A DNA stretch of 64,000 nucleotides from Peristeroidobacter soli. GTDB taxonomy: Bacteria > Pseudomonadota > Gammaproteobacteria > Steroidobacterales > Steroidobacteraceae. The translations under genes and the position numbers were made by a program. The notes beneath the pieces were generated by a model. It saw nothing but the letters and a program-made list of their open reading frames with translations. It did no database searches and was not told where the DNA came from. Shown in pieces: positions 63,627 to 64,000 of the stretch. The stretch spans positions 434,001-498,000 of the forward strand of contig NZ_RYEV01000005.1 of NCBI RefSeq assembly GCF_004138485.1, written 5' to 3'. Position 1 is the first letter of the stretch. Each line of letters opens with the position of its first letter.

Positions 63627-64000
63627 GCAAGGCCAAGCCCGAACTGAAGCTGGTGGAAGACACCGGCTCGCAGCTGCAGGACGAGGACCTGAGCGCCGAA
63701 TTGCCGCCCCAGCAGAGCGAGATGCCGTTCGCCGTCGTCGAAGGCGAGCCGATGACGCAGCTGCCGCGGGATTTGTATATTCCGCCGGATGCGTTGCAGG
63801 TGTTCCTGACCGCGTTCGAAGGTCCGCTCGATCTGCTGCTGTATCTGATCCGCAAGCAGAACCTCGACATCCTGAACATTCCGATCGCCGAGATCACTCG
63901 TCAGTACATGAAGTACATCGAGGTGATGGCGGAGTTGCAGCTGGAGCTCGCCGGCGAATATTTGCTGATGGCCGCGATGCTCGCGGAGATCAAGTCGCGC
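63623..64000 (+). CDS. scpA: Segregation and condensation protein A, ScpA (3' end missing)
   Basis: ScpA is the kleisin that bridges the SMC heads; smc lies at 47660. A GTG start at 63623 overlaps the trpS stop, and the frame is open to the right edge (126 codons visible). After an acidic, Gln-rich N-terminal extension of about 50 residues, the conserved kleisin start appears: [36 protein letters not shown], then [18 protein letters not shown]. Identity is firm. Confidence 0.95.
   Translation, partial: MSKAKPELKLVEDTGSQLQDEDLSAELPPQQSEMPFAVVEGEPMTQLPRDLYIPPDALQVFLTAFEGPLDLLLYLIRKQNLDILNIPIAEITRQYMKYIEVMAELQLELAGEYLLMAAMLAEIKSR

Overview
This window looks like chromosomal DNA from a high-GC gammaproteobacterium. 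The smc-zipA-ligA run and the rimP-nusA-infB-rbfA-truB-rpsO-pnp run are gammaproteobacterial arrangements, and ZipA is essentially confined to that class. A DksA with a long Lys/Ala/Pro-rich N-terminus beside gluQ, a PhaR-type polyhydroxyalkanoate regulator and yciO-trpS-scpA point towards the Xanthomonadales/Nevskiales/Steroidobacterales side. That placement is an inference, because no rRNA or tRNA gene was seen.

Positions 1-19114 hold a large flagellar locus. It runs from the end of fliI and fliJ through fliD-fliS-fliT-like-fliK-fliL-fliA(sigma28)-motA-motB, then flgM-flgN, a backwards flgA, flgB-C-D-E-F-G-H-I-J-K-L, and an unknown protein directly after flgL. The fliD-to-motB block follows the order lafB-C-D-E-F-S-T-U of lateral (Flag-2 type) flagellar systems, and the protein after flgL sits where lafW sits. 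No flagellin gene is present; its usual slot next to fliD is empty.

Positions 19135-35404 are an accessory stretch: a GNAT acetyltransferase, two unknown membrane-anchored proteins, a small exported helical-repeat protein, a divergent SDR/AraC pair, an S9 peptidase, DUF1398-MarR, an AlkB-like dioxygenase, a DUF3857/transglutaminase/DUF2569 membrane protein, an old-yellow-enzyme reductase, TspO, a TfoX-domain protein, a YecA-like SEC-C protein and an unrecognised ORF. Two decayed gene remnants (a lipoprotein at 26173 and a 13E12/HNH endonuclease at about 32080-32368) and a dispersed imperfect repeat show past turnover here.

Positions 35405-54195 are housekeeping: the rimP-to-pnp translation/RNA-decay operon with a structured leader, phaR, gluQ-dksA, and smc-zipA-ligA.

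Positions 54291-59910 carry a tightly packed five-gene envelope cluster. It encodes a cytidylyltransferase fused to a ParB/SbnI-like domain, a SAM methyltransferase, a CDP-glycerol glycerophosphotransferase-like enzyme, a short YidC/Oxa1 paralogue lacking the usual groove arginine, and a polytopic sulfatase/LtaS-superfamily protein. Together they look like a CDP-alcohol-dependent phospho-alcohol (teichoic-acid-like) surface modification pathway in a Gram-negative cell, and this is the best candidate for an undescribed system. The window ends with a parvulin lipoprotein, bolA-yciB, yciO, trpS and the start of scpA.
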